Assembly (NCBI GenBank): GCA_023443455.1
Contig: JAEZUE010000079.1
Span: 1-14,922 of the forward strand
Direction of reading: 5' to 3'
Source of the DNA: Verrucomicrobiota bacterium
GTDB taxonomy: Bacteria > Verrucomicrobiota > Verrucomicrobiia > Opitutales > Opitutaceae
DNA length: 14,922 nt
In this document: positions 13,862-14,922 of the stretch, piece after piece
Numbering within the stretch: position 1 is the stretch's first letter
How the letters are laid out: the number at the start of each line of letters is the position of its first letter
Position numbers and translations under genes: made by a program
Notes under the pieces: generated by a model
The model's input: only the letters and a program-made list of their open reading frames with translations
The model's database searches: none
What the model was told of the DNA's origin: nothing

Positions 13862-14260
13862 ATGTCCGAAGACACCACCACCTTCCTCGGCACCGGCCGC
13901 CGCAAGACTGCCACCGCCCGCGTCCGCCTCAAGAGCGGCACCGGCAAGGTCGCCGTCAACGGCCGCGACCTCGAGCAGTACTTCACGACCGACGCCCTCG
14001 TTCGCAACGCTCTCGCCCCGCTCGCCACTGTGGAGAAGCGCGACCAGATCGACGTTGCCGTCAACGTCAACGGCGGTGGCGTCAACGGCCAGGCCGGTGC
14101 GGTTGCCCATGGCATCGCCCGCGCGCTCGAGAAGATGGATTCCGAGCTCCGCCCGGCCCTCAAGAAGGCCGGCCACATGACTCGCGATCCCCGCGAGAAG
14201 GAACGCAAGAAGCCCGGTCAGCCCGGCGCCCGCAAGCGCTTCCAGTTCTCCAAGCGCTGA
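13862..14260 (+). CDS. rpsI: 30S ribosomal protein S9
   Basis: A small-subunit ribosomal protein whose C-terminal tail reaches the P-site tRNA. The product is 132 residues. Signatures are GTGRRKTATARVRLKSGTGK, the GGGVNGQAGAVAHGIARAL block, and the basic tail KKPGQPGARKRFQFSKR ending in the invariant Lys-Arg. It starts ten bases after rplM with no Shine-Dalgarno and is followed by a strong terminator. Confidence 0.97.
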   Translation: MSEDTTTFLGTGRRKTATARVRLKSGTGKVAVNGRDLEQYFTTDALVRNALAPLATVEKRDQIDVAVNVNGGGVNGQAGAVAHGIARALEKMDSELRPALKKAGHMTRDPREKERKKPGQPGARKRFQFSKR

Positions 14261-14284
14261 GCCGCTTCCTCTCTTCCCTTCCCG

Positions 14285-14318
14285 AAGGCCGTCCCTCACC
14301 GGGACGGCCTTTGTTTTT
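14285..14318 (+). terminator. Intrinsic terminator of rplM-rpsI
   Basis: AAGGCCGTCCC (14285-14295) pairs perfectly with GGGACGGCCTT (14301-14311) around the loop TCACC, followed by TGTTTTT. It begins 24 bases after the rpsI stop. Confidence 0.95.
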
Positions 14319-14564
14319 GTGTGTTCGGCTCGCGGCTGGGCGCGGCCGCGGGCGTGGTGGGCCGTGCTCGGTTTCGGCGCTGTCGCCCGTGGGGTCGGGC
14401 TTTGGGCGCCGCCCCATGTCACGGTTTTGCAACGCAAGTCGAAAAACACTTGCTCGCTGCGCGTGAATCACGATGGGTTGCCCCTTCATTCTGCCGGTGC
14501 GGGGAACCAACCCCGGGCGCGCCGCGCAGACTTCGTTTCAACCATCCCGTTCTCTACGCCCATC
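14319..14564 (+). promoter_or_regulatory. Leader region before homospermidine synthase, with hairpins and two tiny reading frames
   Basis: This is the rest of a 304-base gap after rpsI and its terminator. GCAAGT (14434-14439) pairs with ACTTGC (14448-14453) around eight bases. GGTTGCCCC (14476-14484) pairs with GGGGAACC (14501-14508) with one bulge. Two short plus-strand frames lie here: 14416-14466 (16 residues, basic) and 14473-14568 (31 residues), the second ending in an ATGA overlap with the next gene. I recognise no riboswitch class and no clear promoter. Confidence 0.4.
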
Positions 14565-14568
14565 ATGA
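14473..14568 (+). other. Possible 31-residue leader peptide frame
   Basis: ATG at 14473 to TGA at 14566-14568 encodes MGCPFILPVRGTNPGRAAQ and then a Ser/Pro/Arg-rich end. Its stop overlaps the start of homospermidine synthase as ATGA. There is no Shine-Dalgarno. A frame this short is easily due to chance in GC-rich DNA; the overlap and the hairpin inside it are the only support. Confidence 0.2.
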
Positions 14569-14922
14569 TCGAATTCCCGAACAAGATCCTCTTCGTTGGC
14601 TTCGGTGCCGTCGCCGAATGCACGCTCCCGATTTTCTTCAAACATATCAAGGTGGCACCGAAAAATGTCACCGTGATGGATTTCGAGGACCGGACCGCAA
14701 AGCTGAAGAAGTGGACCGCGAAGGGCGTTCGTTTCGTGCAGGATCGGGTGACCGAGCAGAACCTCGGCAACCTCCTCGGCAAATTCGTCGGCGAGGGCGA
14801 CCTGCTCATCGATGTGGCGTGGAACATCGGCGCCGAGGACATCCTCCAGTGGTGTCACGACAACGGCGTGATGTACATCAACACCTCGGTCGAGCTCTGG
14901 GACCCCTACAACACGGGCAACC
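14565..14922 (+). CDS. Homospermidine synthase, N-terminal part (cut by window edge)
   Basis: The first 119 residues are present; the gene continues past the right edge. Homospermidine synthase makes sym-homospermidine from putrescine with NAD. KILFVGFGAVAECTLPIFF (7-25) is the Rossmann dinucleotide-binding loop. The following VTVMDFEDRTAKL, GVRFVQDRVTEQNL, LLIDVAWNIGAEDIL and VMYINTSVELWDPY match, as I recall, the bacterial homospermidine synthase pattern (for example Blastochloris) more than saccharopine dehydrogenase, the related family. The ATG at 14565 begins just before the Rossmann strand. There is no Shine-Dalgarno. It is separated from rpsI by a terminator, so it has its own promoter. 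Confidence 0.82.
   Translation, partial: MIEFPNKILFVGFGAVAECTLPIFFKHIKVAPKNVTVMDFEDRTAKLKKWTAKGVRFVQDRVTEQNLGNLLGKFVGEGDLLIDVAWNIGAEDILQWCHDNGVMYINTSVELWDPYNTGN

Overview
This is a high-GC, gene-dense bacterial chromosome segment with no sign of plasmid, phage or transposon. Several things together suggest Verrucomicrobiota, probably near Opitutaceae, though this is inference. The window has a ParC of the Bacteroidetes/Verrucomicrobia type, a protein I believe to be DUF4914, a PocR-AraC regulator, a transcarboxylase-type gene, a homospermidine synthase, and almost no Shine-Dalgarno sequences.

Layout. (1) 1-4609, minus strand: a partial gene running off the left edge (possible actin-fold domain plus a Pro/Ala/Lys-rich tail), topoisomerase IV subunit A, and a PocR-domain AraC regulator. 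(2) 4737-10598, plus strand: a tight six-gene run. It encodes a transcarboxylase 5S / oxaloacetate decarboxylase alpha-type carboxyltransferase, an 87-residue protein resembling the soluble tail of decarboxylase gamma subunits, a 643-residue DUF4914-like protein, a protein-kinase-fold-like protein, PurE, and a beta-carbonic anhydrase. (3) 10614-12430, minus strand: a CCA-adding-type nucleotidyltransferase with an HD domain, coupled to a DUF423 membrane protein. (4) 12582-13283, plus: a TorF-type outer-membrane protein with a clear terminator. (5) 13423-14260, plus: rplM-rpsI with terminator. (6) 14565 to the right edge: the start of a homospermidine synthase, preceded by a 304-base leader region.

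The most interesting part is the 4737-10598 cluster. Read by eye, the DUF4914-like protein aligns from end to end with ATP-dependent PEP carboxykinase. It has the Arg-x-Pro substrate motif, the Lys-Lys-Gly and Met-His-Cys-Ser metal-site motifs, a P-loop, and the Asn-x-Arg-Val motif, but it has a changed kinase-2 motif. It lies beside a pyruvate/oxaloacetate carboxyltransferase and a carbonic anhydrase, under a divergent PocR-type regulator; PocR controls propanediol use in Salmonella. I infer a module for the pyruvate-oxaloacetate-PEP node, perhaps linked to propionate metabolism, together with a kinase-like protein of unknown role. This needs profile searches and biochemistry to confirm.
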